64,000 bases of DNA from Lamellibrachia satsuma. Taxonomy: Eukaryota > Annelida > Polychaeta > Sabellida > Siboglinidae. The translations under genes and the position numbers were made by a program. Location: positions 1,497,752 to 1,561,751 of the forward strand of contig BSQZ01000009.1 of NCBI GenBank assembly GCA_033239005.1, read 5' to 3'. The notes beneath the pieces were generated by a model. That model worked only from the letters and a program-made list of their open reading frames with translations, had not been told where the DNA came from and made no database searches. Every line of letters begins with the position of its first letter. Positions within the stretch are counted from its first letter, which is position 1. Of this stretch, positions 14,001-25,100 are shown in pieces.

Positions 14001-17000
14001 GTCTAAACACATTTTATTTTCTTATTTCATTATCACTGAACCTACAGTGCTGAAACTTTCATAGATTGCAAGTCCAGGTAACAGTAATGCAGTGAATTTT
14101 TTTCAGAAAGTTTCATACATATTTTCTCACGGTATGCAGCCATCTTGGATTGAATGTTGTGTGTGACTTATATCAGTAACCACTGGATTTAGAGGACTCA
14201 AATTTGGTGTGTAGTTACTCCACATAACCCCAATGAAAACAGTCAGTTGACTTTCCAACTTTTGTTTTCATGATTTTTTTTACATCTGAATGTATTTTTT
14301 CATCATGAAATTTTACATTGATGGTTCATTATATAAAATATAAGTAATGTTTTCTAAAAAGTTACTACATAGTTTTCAAGAGCATACTATCAAGAAACAC
14401 TGTAGAAAGTTTCAAGCAATTCTGTCAAACAATAGCAGAGATAAGTGACACGGGAGGCAGTAGGTGTGAGGGAAAACATGTTTTTGAGAAAATCGCATTC
14501 AAAGTTTATGTACATTGGCACATACATTTCAACATCTGAAAAGCAACCTAGATGATTGAAACTTTGCATACATATTATTGAATGTATAATCTATCAAAAG
14601 GCAAAGTTCAGAGTCATTGGCATTGTAAAATAAATTTCACACAAGTCCCGAGTACCCGACACCCATGCCCATCGTTGCCGACACAGCTGATCTCACCACG
14701 ACAAACGGGACAGTCGTCGCCTGAGTCCCATCGATATAGTCTGATGACAGAGTTGCATTGATGACCTTGTCGCAACTGGAGCAGAAAGTCTCGAGGCCAC
14801 AAACCATGCCGAGGGTGCGGTGCGGTCGACAGCTCGGATGGAGAGTGTATGCTTCCTACACAACGTGCATAGCAGGTTCGCAACAAGTGATGGCAACACG
14901 GCACAGCGTACAAGTACTGTTGAAAGATCTCCATCAGCATTTGTCTCATCCTCAACCAGGATTCGCGTGACATCTATCTCCTCCAGAAGATCTGCATAAC
15001 CAAACTTCCGTTCAGTGGCAGACAGTCTCCGAGACGGATCAGCTGATACTGTTGATGACCGCCTTGATGCCTGGAAAAAATACACAATATAAATGTATTT
15101 CATGAACAAAAAAGTATCCAAGACATGTTCAACAACAAAAGCCCCCCCCCACTACGTATGCAGGGGTATGGCATTGAATGCAATTTGCTTTATTGGCATT
15201 GCCATATTATACACACACACCCACATGCGTGTGTGTATATAGGCTATGTATAAGATGATTACCATGGCAAATTGTAGTAATATAATAAACCATAGTCACA
15301 ACTCTGCTTCTGATGTGCCTGGATGGCCCCTGGGCCTGAATGTCAACACAACCACGAACATCAACAGCATGAACTAGATCAGCGTCAAATCGTTTATACA
15401 GTAATAGTCATGCCACAAAGCCAAGGCTAACAATGTTTGGATAAAACACAAATGTATATAAATCTGAATCATATGCACTATCATAGTGAACATATGAAAT
15501 ATCAGAATTAAACTTACACTGCGTGCCATTCTCGCTGGCACTATGGTCGAAGAAGACGAAGTTGTCGCTGCAGGTTCATTGGCGAATTCAACCCTCGATG
15601 CGTTCACATCGTGCGCTAACTGCAATAATGCAAGCTTTCGCTGCCTCCCAGTACCGTAACCGCCCACTCGCTTTCGACCAAACGGCATAATGCTGTTTTA
15701 CAAAGCGATATAAAAGAACGAAACTCGTGGGATAAAAAAGTCGATCGAATCGAACGTAGCTGGTGTTTCAAGCTGACGTCAGAGGATGGAAGTTAGTATT
15801 ACAACCAATTAGAACACTTGATTTGAGGGAATCCGACATCACGTGGTGATGTCCGGCGAATCGTCGTGGCATTCCCCATTCGTTTATCGCCGAAAAGGTT
15901 CAAAGGCCTGTTTGTACCATCATACAGAGCGAAAATGGGGCTTTCCCGTGATATGCGCCATGTTGGAATGGCGGCGTTTTCTGGCTTGCAATGGCTCGCG
16001 GAAAATCACCTAATGTTCCATTAGTCTCGGTTCATTTGACAAAAACAAAGACTTAGCAATGATAGGCATCATACAAAAGACACGTTTTATGACAGAAATG
16101 TGTTTATTTCGACAGTGCAACTTACATGAATGGCAAGTTGAATAATATTTATACACGGAAACTCAAAATTCATTTTATTGTCAAAAATCCGTCAAATCCG
16201 ACCCGAGTCTCTCGTTAAGGTGAAATGGCATTTTTTTTAAATAATTACTCAAAATGTGTTTCCACTGTATTCTGATAGCTTTGTATATTTACTATCCATA
16301 ATGTTAACTTTTTTTATAGTAATTACATACCTGTAAATCACTTTTATTCATGGATAAAGCATGCCTCGTTCAAGTAATAAATCCTGTTTTTCTATCTTTG
16401 ATGGGCGTTTGCAAAAAACTGTGTTTTTCCAGTTTGGAATAATCGTATCTGTGTTAATAATGAAGCTACACCAATAAGTTTTGATTGATGTGCATCTTAT
16501 TATCTTATTTATGTAACCACAAAAAGATGTTTTATGTTGTACCTGATTGTACATTTGGTAGGCTGTTTAATGTATAGTTTTTGTTTGACCTTAGTAGTCG
16601 TAAAGGAAAATGTGAGTTTTTTATCTAAAAAAAATTAATATAAAAAAATTTGAAGTACTGGCAATACATGGTTATATAACATTAGGTGTTGTAAATAAAA
16701 AATTTAAATAATTGTATTGATACCTGAATTATTAGAGGATTGACAGTGTTTCCAAACTATGCTATATTTTGTCATATTTGGCGGCCATGTTATGTTTGTT
16801 GTCATGGAAATGGGGGTCTGTCAAAAAAATTTCCGTATTTTTTTTACTCAATAACACCCACTCTACAGTTTGGGCTAAAACAATTGCATTAGCTGTGCAA
16901 TTTAAAAATAAATCCTGTCCACGTGGGTGTCTCTCCTTAACATGAGCTGTTCTGTTGTAGTACAGTAAACATGAACTGTACTATTGTAGCACAGATAGCA

Positions 17001-18431
17001 TAAACTGTACTGTTGTAGCATAGTAAACATGAGAACTGTACTGTTGTAGACAGTAAACATAAACTGTACTGTTGTAGCATAGTAAACATGAGAACTGTAC
17101 TGTTGTAGACAGTAAACATAAACTGTACTGTTGTAGCATAGTAAACATGAAAACTGTACTGCTGTAGACAGTAAACATAAACTGTACTGTTGTAACATAG
17201 TAAACATGATAACTGTACTGTTGTAGCATAGTAAACATGAGAACTGTACTGTTGTAGACAGTAAACATAAACTGTAGTGTTGTAGCGTAGTAAACATGAG
17301 AACTGTACTGTTGTAGACAGTAAACATAAACTGTACTGTTCTAGCACAATCATCATGCATGTTATTTGTCATACTAATGAATATAGAGAAACATAATAGC
17401 GCCTGTTTGAACAAGAGAGTCCTATTTGACATGGCACACCCCGGGGGAGGGGTTACTCAATACATCGCCAGTATACTACCATCCTTCAGACAAATTCCAT
17501 GTTGTATGGTATGTTTTGTGCGCCAAAGCACGTTGATGCACGCAACGCGTTTGGTAATTAAGGGTATATATTTAGAACAAGAGCTGTGATTTCATTTCAG
17601 GGCAACTTTATGTAATTTTAGTTAACATTAATCATGTTGGTGAATTGATCTAGATCATATATTGTAGAACAATGCAAATTAAAGGGTTATTATGGTTATA
17701 TTTCAACTTAAAAAGGGTATAATTTTTACAGATGTCTAAAACATGTTTAGGGGTTTTTTTTGTTCTTGTGTAATTTTCTGACATCGCTTTGTCATGGCAA
17801 CGCTGGTAATGCAAATTCTACTGCTAGGTGGGTGCGATCCACTTGGCACTTCCACCCTCGATTTGCTGTGGGCCATACCGAATTGTAATGTCAAGCAAGC
17901 TATTAGTCCCTGCTCGTCTCTGGGCTGTGTTTCCAGGGATTTAGGGTTCATCTGGTACTGTTCTTAGGTAATTATCGAGCTTCCTCTTAAATGTTTCCAC
18001 TGAGCACTTTGTTGTGTTATGCAGATCCGTGGGTAGTGTATTAAACAGCTGTTGACCATTCACAGGTAGACTGGCATAGCTGAGTCTCTGGATAGCTTGA
18101 GGAGCAGCATCATGTAACTCTGTCTGGCTCTCTTAGTCAGATAAATTCTCAAGATGGTATACTGGCAACGTATTAAGTGCCCCCTCCCCCCGCCCCCGGG
18201 GCACACCAAACAACATATTTCAAAACCTACCCTGATATACTAGGCCTGTATACCCAAAAATGGTACACAAAACCTGTAGTCAGTTTTAGAATTGAAAAAT
18301 ATACTCTGCAATTTAAGCCAGGCAGACATCATTTTATGAAAATTCAGCATTCCATTGATGGTTCTGATATACTTCACGCTTTGTTATCTTTGTAGTACCT
18401 CAAGCTCCAAGGGCCCTACTGTCAGATGTAG
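5262..18431 (+). CDS. SHOC2: SHOC2 leucine-rich repeat scaffold, 3' part of the gene (six exons)
   Basis: SHOC2 is the leucine-rich repeat subunit of the MRAS-SHOC2-PP1C complex, which dephosphorylates RAF downstream of RAS. I read exons 5262-5386, 11264-11351, 12230-12299, 12901-12968, 13674-13843 and 18396-18431. Each is bounded by AG/GT, and phases agree across every junction. Joined, they encode tandem repeats of the form L..L.L..N.L..LP..I. They then give the distinctive C-terminal block [30 protein letters not shown] and a final YLKLQGPY tail, as in animal SHOC2. The last exon has only 36 nt. Upstream exons (N-terminal RVxF region and first repeats) lie outside the window. The introns hold LINEs, Mutator-like relics and minisatellites. 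No frame damage is visible. An alternative such as another LRR protein is unlikely because the C-terminal block is specific to SHOC2. Confidence 0.95.
5387..8340. other. SHOC2 intron, no gene recognised
   Basis: AT-rich intronic sequence. I see no coding region here that I can support. The stretch 6290-6990 is richer in GC and CpG than its surroundings and looks like part of an inserted element, but I could not identify it; a hammerhead-like motif sits inside it at 6709-6735. A short ATGT microsatellite lies at about 7990-8025. Confidence 0.5.
6709..6735 (+). ncRNA. Degenerate hammerhead-ribozyme-like motif (candidate)
   Basis: The stretch begins with CTGACGA, the first conserved core box. 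It is followed by GTCC, a 5-nt loop and a GGA that can pair as stem II, then AACAACC where an intact ribozyme would read CGAAACC. The second core box is therefore damaged. The inserted-looking, GC-rich context fits ribozymes carried by retroelements or retrozymes. I could not establish stems I and III, so this is a weak call. Confidence 0.25.
8350..9690 (+). pseudogene. Mutator-like transposase-domain gene relic
   Basis: Fragments in shifting plus-strand frames match the Mutator-like transposase domain found in many invertebrate uncharacterised proteins. A block [15 protein letters not shown] near 8680 corresponds to the first catalytic region, followed by [10 protein letters not shown]. Next come [15 protein letters not shown] near 8880, a LLGDGDAAV block near 8975, GKGKLT near 9075, [10 protein letters not shown] near 9150 and a WCSWQQ motif near 9225. 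The end, about 9330-9480, has [13 protein letters not shown] and a GIVQFNHGG element. At least three stops and several frame changes interrupt it. It lies inside a SHOC2 intron and is not an exon of that gene. Confidence 0.8.
9700..10560. other. Gene-free intronic stretch
   Basis: AT-rich SHOC2 intron between the Mutator-like relic and a LINE fragment. I see no coding region, RNA gene or clear repeat. Confidence 0.5.
10570..11195 (-). mobile_element. LINE reverse transcriptase fragment
   Basis: Minus-strand frames carry the second half of a reverse transcriptase. The YADDT catalytic box is near 10990-11010. It is followed by [14 protein letters not shown] near 10880, a [11 protein letters not shown] block near 10790 and [14 protein letters not shown] near 10620, the usual order in L2/CR1-type elements. 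The frame is broken at least twice. The fragment ends about 70 bp before the SHOC2 exon at 11264. Confidence 0.85.
11400..11835. repeat. 29-bp minisatellite
   Basis: Tandem copies of a unit close to TACAACAGCCTACCACATG plus TACAGTAAGG, about 14 imperfect copies that decay toward the right. It lies in the SHOC2 intron that follows exon 11264-11351. Confidence 0.9.
11945..12140. repeat. CATCACCA(TCATGA)TGCTG minisatellite
   Basis: About ten copies in two alternating unit lengths (15 and 21 bp): GATGCTGCATCACCAC and GATGCTGCATCACCATCAT. The block ends about 90 bp before the SHOC2 exon at 12230. Confidence 0.9.
13885..13990. repeat. Short array of a 30-bp repeat related to the 16.9-kb array
   Basis: Three to four copies of a unit containing CAACATGAACTGTACTGTTG followed by TAGCACA. 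The same core (AACTGTACTGTTGTAG) forms the longer array at 16935-17345 in the same intron. Confidence 0.8.
14600..15688 (-). pseudogene. Mutator-like transposase gene, N-terminal part, spliced
   Basis: Exon 1 runs 15688-15518. It begins with the start typical of this family (MPFGRKR, then [11 protein letters not shown]) and ends at a good GTAAGT donor after 57 codons. A TTTTTTCCAG acceptor opens exon 2 at 15070 in the same phase. Exon 2 contains a CTLC motif (about 14860) and, after one frameshift near 14790, a CSSCD motif and a [14 protein letters not shown] block that precedes the transposase core in related proteins. The frame ends near 14590, so the catalytic part is missing here. The plus-strand relic at 8350-9690 holds the complementary C-terminal part, but in the opposite orientation, so they are not one gene. 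Confidence 0.65.
16935..17345. repeat. 31/62-bp minisatellite (AACTGTACTGTTGTAG core)
   Basis: About 13 copies of a 31-bp half-unit, arranged as alternating longer and shorter variants (GCATAGTAAACATGAG and ACAGTAAACATAA spacers). The minus-strand Tyr/Val-rich frames through it are repeat artefacts. Confidence 0.9.
17735..18150 (-). mobile_element. LINE 3'-end fragment (RT C-terminus)
   Basis: On the minus strand, about 18110-17945 encodes the C-terminal tail common to CR1/Jockey-type elements: [11 protein letters not shown], then [17 protein letters not shown] and a stop. The following 200 bp would be 3' untranslated sequence. The upstream catalytic region is absent. Confidence 0.7.
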
Positions 18432-19464
18432 GCAGCAACATGACAGCCAAAGGGTTAACAGTATGGCAAGAGTATGCAGACAACAAAGGGTTACACCTAG
18501 TGGGTGTGGCCAGTGATGTTACAATGCTGCATGAATGAGTGGCTGGGACGTTAGCCTCTCACAAGGATGGTCGGCATTGGGAACACTTGTCTTCACTGTT
18601 GTCGTCACAGTGATGGAAAACACAAAACATGATGTATGAATAGCTGAAGATAGCAATATGTATATGTGAAGTGTATGGCGTGGTGCTTCTAAGTTATTTA
18701 CTTGTGGATGACGTGTGCAGTCACACACTCTGCCAATGACGTTGAATGCAGGCAATTACTGCAGAGTTTGTCACACATGCGATGTGCATGCATTTTGAAG
18801 GTTACGTGTGCATGTATACTTGACATCAGTAAAAACCGTTGTGCAATGCTTCATTTTGACCAAGAAAATGGTGATGTTTTGATGATAAATGACTTAACAA
18901 CAATGTTGGTGGTGTGCACCACAAAGGAACATTTTAATGTTGAAGCAAACTTGAACCAAGCTTCCAGTTTGTGGTATGGTTCAACATGTCCAAACTTTTT
19001 GAATTTGCGTATCCGTAGCCAACTTATTGGTTCTTACTGTATGTGCGTTTGTCTGAGATTTTCTTCTGCAGTTGTCTTACTGGGTGTCTCGCATGTAGTT
19101 CAGCTTAAGCTGCACCAGTGTTTGTGTCTGCTTTTAACAATGCATAGGTTTGCAGCCACTTCTTGACTTCTGCACCTCCTCTCTTCAGTCAAATGCACAT
19201 GTTCAAAATTTAAGGAGGACAGAATCATGACGATGGATAGTTACTGACTAATGGAGTTATATATTAATGGTCCTCAAGTTAATTCGTGTGGCTGCTTAGC
19301 TTGTAACTGGAGGAATTGTGGTTACAAATGTGTGTAGATCAACAAGTGTTGTATGTATGCATAACATCCCTGTGTGGCAGTGGATGCATGTGTGTGTGTC
19401 AATTGGTAGTTTAGTGGCCTAGTATAATGGCTGAGTGGGCTGCTAAATATCAATCACAGAATTG

Positions 19465-19523
<59 letters not shown>

Positions 19524-22170
19524 ATACATACATGGTGATGAACATGGAAGTCGCTACTCAACAGACAGCTTGCTGTTTCCTTGTTGTAGCTTTATAACTA
19601 AAGTTGGTGTCATGTTGTTCTAGGACAGCATTCACACCTTGTTTTTTCAGAAAGTATTGCAGTCATGTAACTGTTTAATACATGTAGCAACTTTGTTGGT
19701 TCATTGGAAAGTAACAAAGTAATACTATTCAAAGTTGACATCATAGCAGTGTCTTGTGCCATTCATACAGGGTCTGTGCACACCACATGGCTACTGGAAG
19801 TCTTATGACAGACAACTGTTCACATGTGGCATGTTGTTTATTATTGCTTGTCTGTGTTCTGCTGATGTTACATAGCAAATAGAGAATATCTCGATTCACG
19901 TTGACCCGAGACAAGCTGCACACTGCTATCTTGCAGTGTCATGTCACTAGAGTCCAATGATACATCCTGCAATACGATGTCACTTGATTTGGTTCTGGTG
20001 GGACATAGGCTCTATTTCTTAAAAAGTATGACATTTCATTCACAAAAATTGGAGAATGCATGGACATTTGCTAACGGTCTAGTGATGAATAAAAAAGTTG
20101 TCAGCTCTAGTAAGTTGCAATATATGATATAAGAAAAAGAATTGTGCACTTTATGATAAGAAATATGTGGCATGCTCAGTAACCATAACCCCTCATAAAA
20201 CCTACATGTAAATGCCATAATGAAACTTCTAGACTCTATTTTCTAAGAGTACTAGTAAGAAAAGTCTGTCATTCAAAATGGCCACAATAGTGGCACGGTA
20301 TCTCAATTTACATGTCATATGCTTAGAAGATTTTGAACGGTGGCATTGATCATACTTTGATAAAACTATGAACCCTTGCATTTGGTCATTGTTGGAAGGT
20401 GCAGTTACTTTTATTCTAAATATACATTGAACTTGTCATAAATGAGGTTTTTTAAATATTACTTACATGTATACCATTGACACCAAAGTGATGATAACAA
20501 AGGTTCAGGGTTACAGACCAGGCAGGAGTCTGACAATACGTTAGTTTCACATCAACGCTTAAATTATTGAAGTGGAAAACATTGATAAACAACCAGAAAA
20601 CTGGCTGTAAAACTTGGTTTTTATACCAATTTTTATACTTTCACTTTTGAGTACTGTAATGATTTCAACAGTTACCTGACATGATGAGCTGTGTTGGTGT
20701 CAACACTATCAATGCCCAGGCCATTACCGACAACAGTCTCATGTCACGGGCAACACTTGCAAATGTGACGTGTATTGGTGATTTCTCCAACTAACATTAG
20801 TCCTCTTTTAACATGGGGAAATGTTAAAGCTTAATTGTTGGTGAATTAATTTTGCATTTGTAATAAAAGAAGAAATGGCACATACGAATAGTGTTTGATG
20901 TTTTATTCTGTTACAAGTGATACAAATTGTATGTAACATTTACCGTATAAAACCAGCCATCATAAGTCCCTCTTGAACTAATTGCATACATGTATATCTA
21001 AGTCAATGCTATTATTTACCAACCCTCAGTACAAATATTTCAAAGAAAATTACAAAACAGCTCTACTGCTGCATAAAACCAGTGGCCTGTTTCACCAAAT
21101 TAAGAGCTCTAGGAAAATCCATCATCAAACAGTTGTTATATTATACTTTTTCAAAATGCATTTTACCAAGGTACTCAGAATCATAAGTTCCATTGTGGGC
21201 AAAATTGGGCATAAAAGTGGAGGTGCTACCATATTGCAGAGATCATTTCTGTGAAACACTGACAAAAGTGTGGACACGTTTTGACAACCTCAACCAATAC
21301 TGTAAAGCAACATGATGGTTAGATGTATGCATTTTAAGTTAGATACAACTTTGCCCATAATTGAATAGCAAACGCTTCCCAAACAATGTTGATCTTCATG
21401 ATGCCACAAAACTATACTATGTAGCATAATACATGTTTGTACTAATAACCATTAGCTTTTAACATTATTTGTTGCTCACATTTTGAAGACTTATTTGGCA
21501 GTGACAAAATGGAATCAAGATAATCTGCATTTAGGCAATTTTTACTGCTTATAGTGGATGTGCTTTGAGCAGTTTAACCTCATCATTAACAAGGAGGGGT
21601 TTTAGGAATGGTTTTTATGATGGATTCATAGTGACACTTTTCTGTAAAATAAATTTGGCGCAAAATCATGCTTATGAACTCAAAGGAATCTTGGTGAAAC
21701 TGCACTGAGGCCTTCTCACAGTTTCACCTAAATGGATTGGAACATTTTTTCCAACTATTCAGGAACAGCACTTCATAATTTAAAAAAAAAACAAGAAAAT
21801 ATCTTGGGAAAAATTACTATTTTCTTATATGTTCATCTGTTATTCATTTTCATATTTTCCATTGCCACCAAGTGCAAAAACTTGTTTCCTGAGGCAGACA
21901 GACCACACAAGTACAAGTATATCCCATAACCTGGAACTCGCACTTCAGTAATGTGTTATACACTTCAGTAATGTGTTATATTATAAACTTCAGTAATTGA
22001 TTACTCTAAATTCTGGCCTATGTGTATTTCTCTATCAGTTGGTGACATAATTGAAATTACACCATAGATAATTAGACACTTCCAACTGCATTGTTTTTAC
22101 AATCTTGGTCGATTTTCTTGGTAAGTTTTCTTTGGATTTTGTTTTGTAATACATCAGTGTGTATTGACCA
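18432..22170. other. SHOC2 3' untranslated / intergenic region
   Basis: This stretch separates the SHOC2 stop codon at 18429-18431 from the FASTKD stop codon near 22173; the two genes converge on it. It holds a (TA)n tract at about 19466-19519 and candidate AATAAA signals (for example near 20861). I see no coding region that I can support. Confidence 0.55.
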
Positions 22171-22172
22171 TC

Positions 22173-25100
22173 ATGTCTGTCGACTGTCTCCAGCAACGTG
22201 ATGTGATGGAAAGATTTTGCTCTTCAGATACTCCAGTTTTGCATCCCAGTCAGTGAGACCCATAGAATACCAGTCGAAGTAGGAGACCTGCAACAAAAAT
22301 TTACAGTAGCTACAATAAAACTGTACTTGTGGCAGAGTTAACAACAAATCGAAAACGCCACACAATTATCTTCATGGTCTATATCATTTGCCTGTCTAGA
22401 GATGTAAAAATCTGAGAAGATGACACTAAACCACTTTCATTATTATCAAGCCAGGTAAACAAATGAACATTTGTAATCGACTATGTACATTCTGTATCAC
22501 TATAACATATACCTTGTATACATATACCTTGTATGTCATTATCATCAGTGATACCTCAAAGCGAGGATGATCTTTCCATGGACAGATTCATTAGTTTACC
22601 TTGTATGTCATTATCATCAGTGATACCTCAAAGGGAGGATGATCTTTCCATGGACAGATTCATTAGTTTACCTTGTATGTCATTATCATCAGTGATACCT
22701 CAAAGGGAGGATGATCTTTCCATGGACAGATTCATTAGTTTACCTTGTATGTCATTATCATCAGTGATACCTCAAAGGGAGGATGATCTTTCCATGGACA
22801 GATTCATTAGTTTACCTTGTATGTCATTATCATCAGTGATACCTCAAAGGGAGGATGATCTTTCCATGGACAGATTCATTAGTTTACCTTGTATGTCATT
22901 ATCATCAGTGATACCTCAAAGGGAGGATGATCTTTCCATGGACAGATTCATTAGTTTACCTTGTATGTCATTATCATCAGTGATACCTCAAAGGGAGGAT
23001 GATCTTTCCATGGACAGATTCATTAGTTTACCTTGTATGTCATTATCATCAGTGATACCTCAAAGCGAGGATGATCTTTCCATGGACAGATTCATTACTT
23101 TACCTTGTATGTCATTATCATCAGTGATATCTCAAAGCGAGGATGATCTTTCCATGGACAGATTCATTAGTTTACCTTGTATGTCATTATCATCAGTGAT
23201 ACCTCAAAGCAAGGATGATCTTTCCATGGATAGATTCATTAGTTTGAATTCAAATATGACTAGTCAGTCAGCTTCCCCCAGTGTGGACACTTATAATCTG
23301 GATGTGCTGCAGGTGCACTTTGTATACTATTAGTATAGCTCTCTTCCTGAGCTCTCGCTTTTTGGCTACGGTTGCTAATTTGTTGGTTTAAAACAACCTA
23401 GTGCCTTTTCATGTGGTTGAATGCCAGTTAGTATGTGATCGAGCCTCGGCTATCCAGGTGTTCACCTCAACTATCCAGGTGTTCACCTCAGCTATCGAGA
23501 TGTTCACCTCAGCTATCCAGTTGTTCACCTTGATTTCACACCTTTTCAGGGGGGATTTGAGTACGTCTTTAAAGCATTTTTCTGTACTCTTTGCGAATAG
23601 AATAAAAAAAACTTGCTTGGGCAGTCTCGTATTAGCTACAAAAAGTACATGGCCAGCCCAATTCAGTTGTTCTAGCACGACATGTAAACCTCATCTAGAA
23701 CACTTCTGTTGGTTTTTCTGTCCTGCCAATGATTTACAGGATTTTTTTGAGGCAACTTTGGTGATATTGCTCCCAGGCTTTAAGATGTCTGTATAGTGTT
23801 CGTGTTTCAGAGAAAAGCATGGAGTACTACACCTACTAAAATCCTTAGTTTTGTATCTGGTCTGGGATCTTGACTATCGAAGACCCAAGATCATAGACGT
23901 CCAAACACTGAACTTGCATACTGGAGTTGATGTTGTGTTTCATCATCAAGTTATGAGAAATTAGAGCCATTTTCCAGAATTGCACTATGAATTTAAATCG
24001 AGGGTACTGGACTTGTTTGTTGCTGGTTGGAAGAGTATTTTAGTTTTTTTTATGTTCAAAGTTAATCCTATACTCTCATGGGGCATTCCATATCAAATCA
24101 ATCAAGAATTTACATGACCATCTTCATTTTTTTGATGAAACTTGGTGTGTTCGTTTGTGTTCTTGAGTCCATGTTACCAACCAAATTTTAGCTCAATCTG
24201 ACCTTCCTTTCCAGAGATAGAGGTCATCAAAGTTTGACCCGACCTTGACTACCTCACGACCTTCCAGGTGTTATAACATCTCTCCTAGGTAACCTACAGA
24301 TGTGATGTTGGTGTCATTTTAAAGATCTGATAAATGTCTATCTGTGTAGACAATTAAACACAAACAATAATGTTAAAAACATGTTTTTTTTAATCTTTGA
24401 CCTTATATGTTGAAGCATACATATTTGGCAATAATCATTGAAAGTTTGATCATGCGCATTTCAATACTTTACGAGTTATAACATTTTAAATGCAACATCA
24501 TGTTTTATTGCGTACAAAGATAGAAGCTTGTGTCTACCTTTGTATGCTATAAAACACTAAATAATATTGAAAAAAAAATTTTTTAACTTTTACCTTTGAC
24601 TTGACCTTACAAAAGTCATGTAACCTCAGATTTTCGTGACATTTTTATATATTGTAGCACACATACCTGGCAATAATTATTGACAATTTGAACATGCACA
24701 TTCCAATACTTTGACGACAGCAATTCCCTTTTCAGTGACAGTGTTCACACACTGATAACTTTTCTGGATTATTAACAATTTATTATCTCACCTTTTCACA
24801 CACATAACGAATGTGTGGTTTCTCTGTTCTTCTGCTGAAGCCATACCACCAGTGCATTAGACACTTGTGTCATGTGCTCTTTCTTCAAGGTATTATGTTC
24901 TTCCAGTTGCTGTGGTAGGGTGAGCAGTGGTTAGGATGTCCCCCATGCCTACCACCAGATTATCAGGTCGCTCGCTAGCTTCACAATCTCCGACAGTGAA
25001 ATATTCAACATTTAAGGAGGGAACATTTTGTTTGCAAACTCGTACAGCTGGTGAGGTGTCTGTATCTGATCTTAATAAGGCCTTTGTAGACTAGCCTTTG

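Noticed and set aside
8350..15690. The two Mutator-like pieces as one transposon interrupted by SHOC2 exons
   Set aside because: They lie in opposite orientation and overlap no shared inverted repeats that I can see, so they are treated as separate relics.
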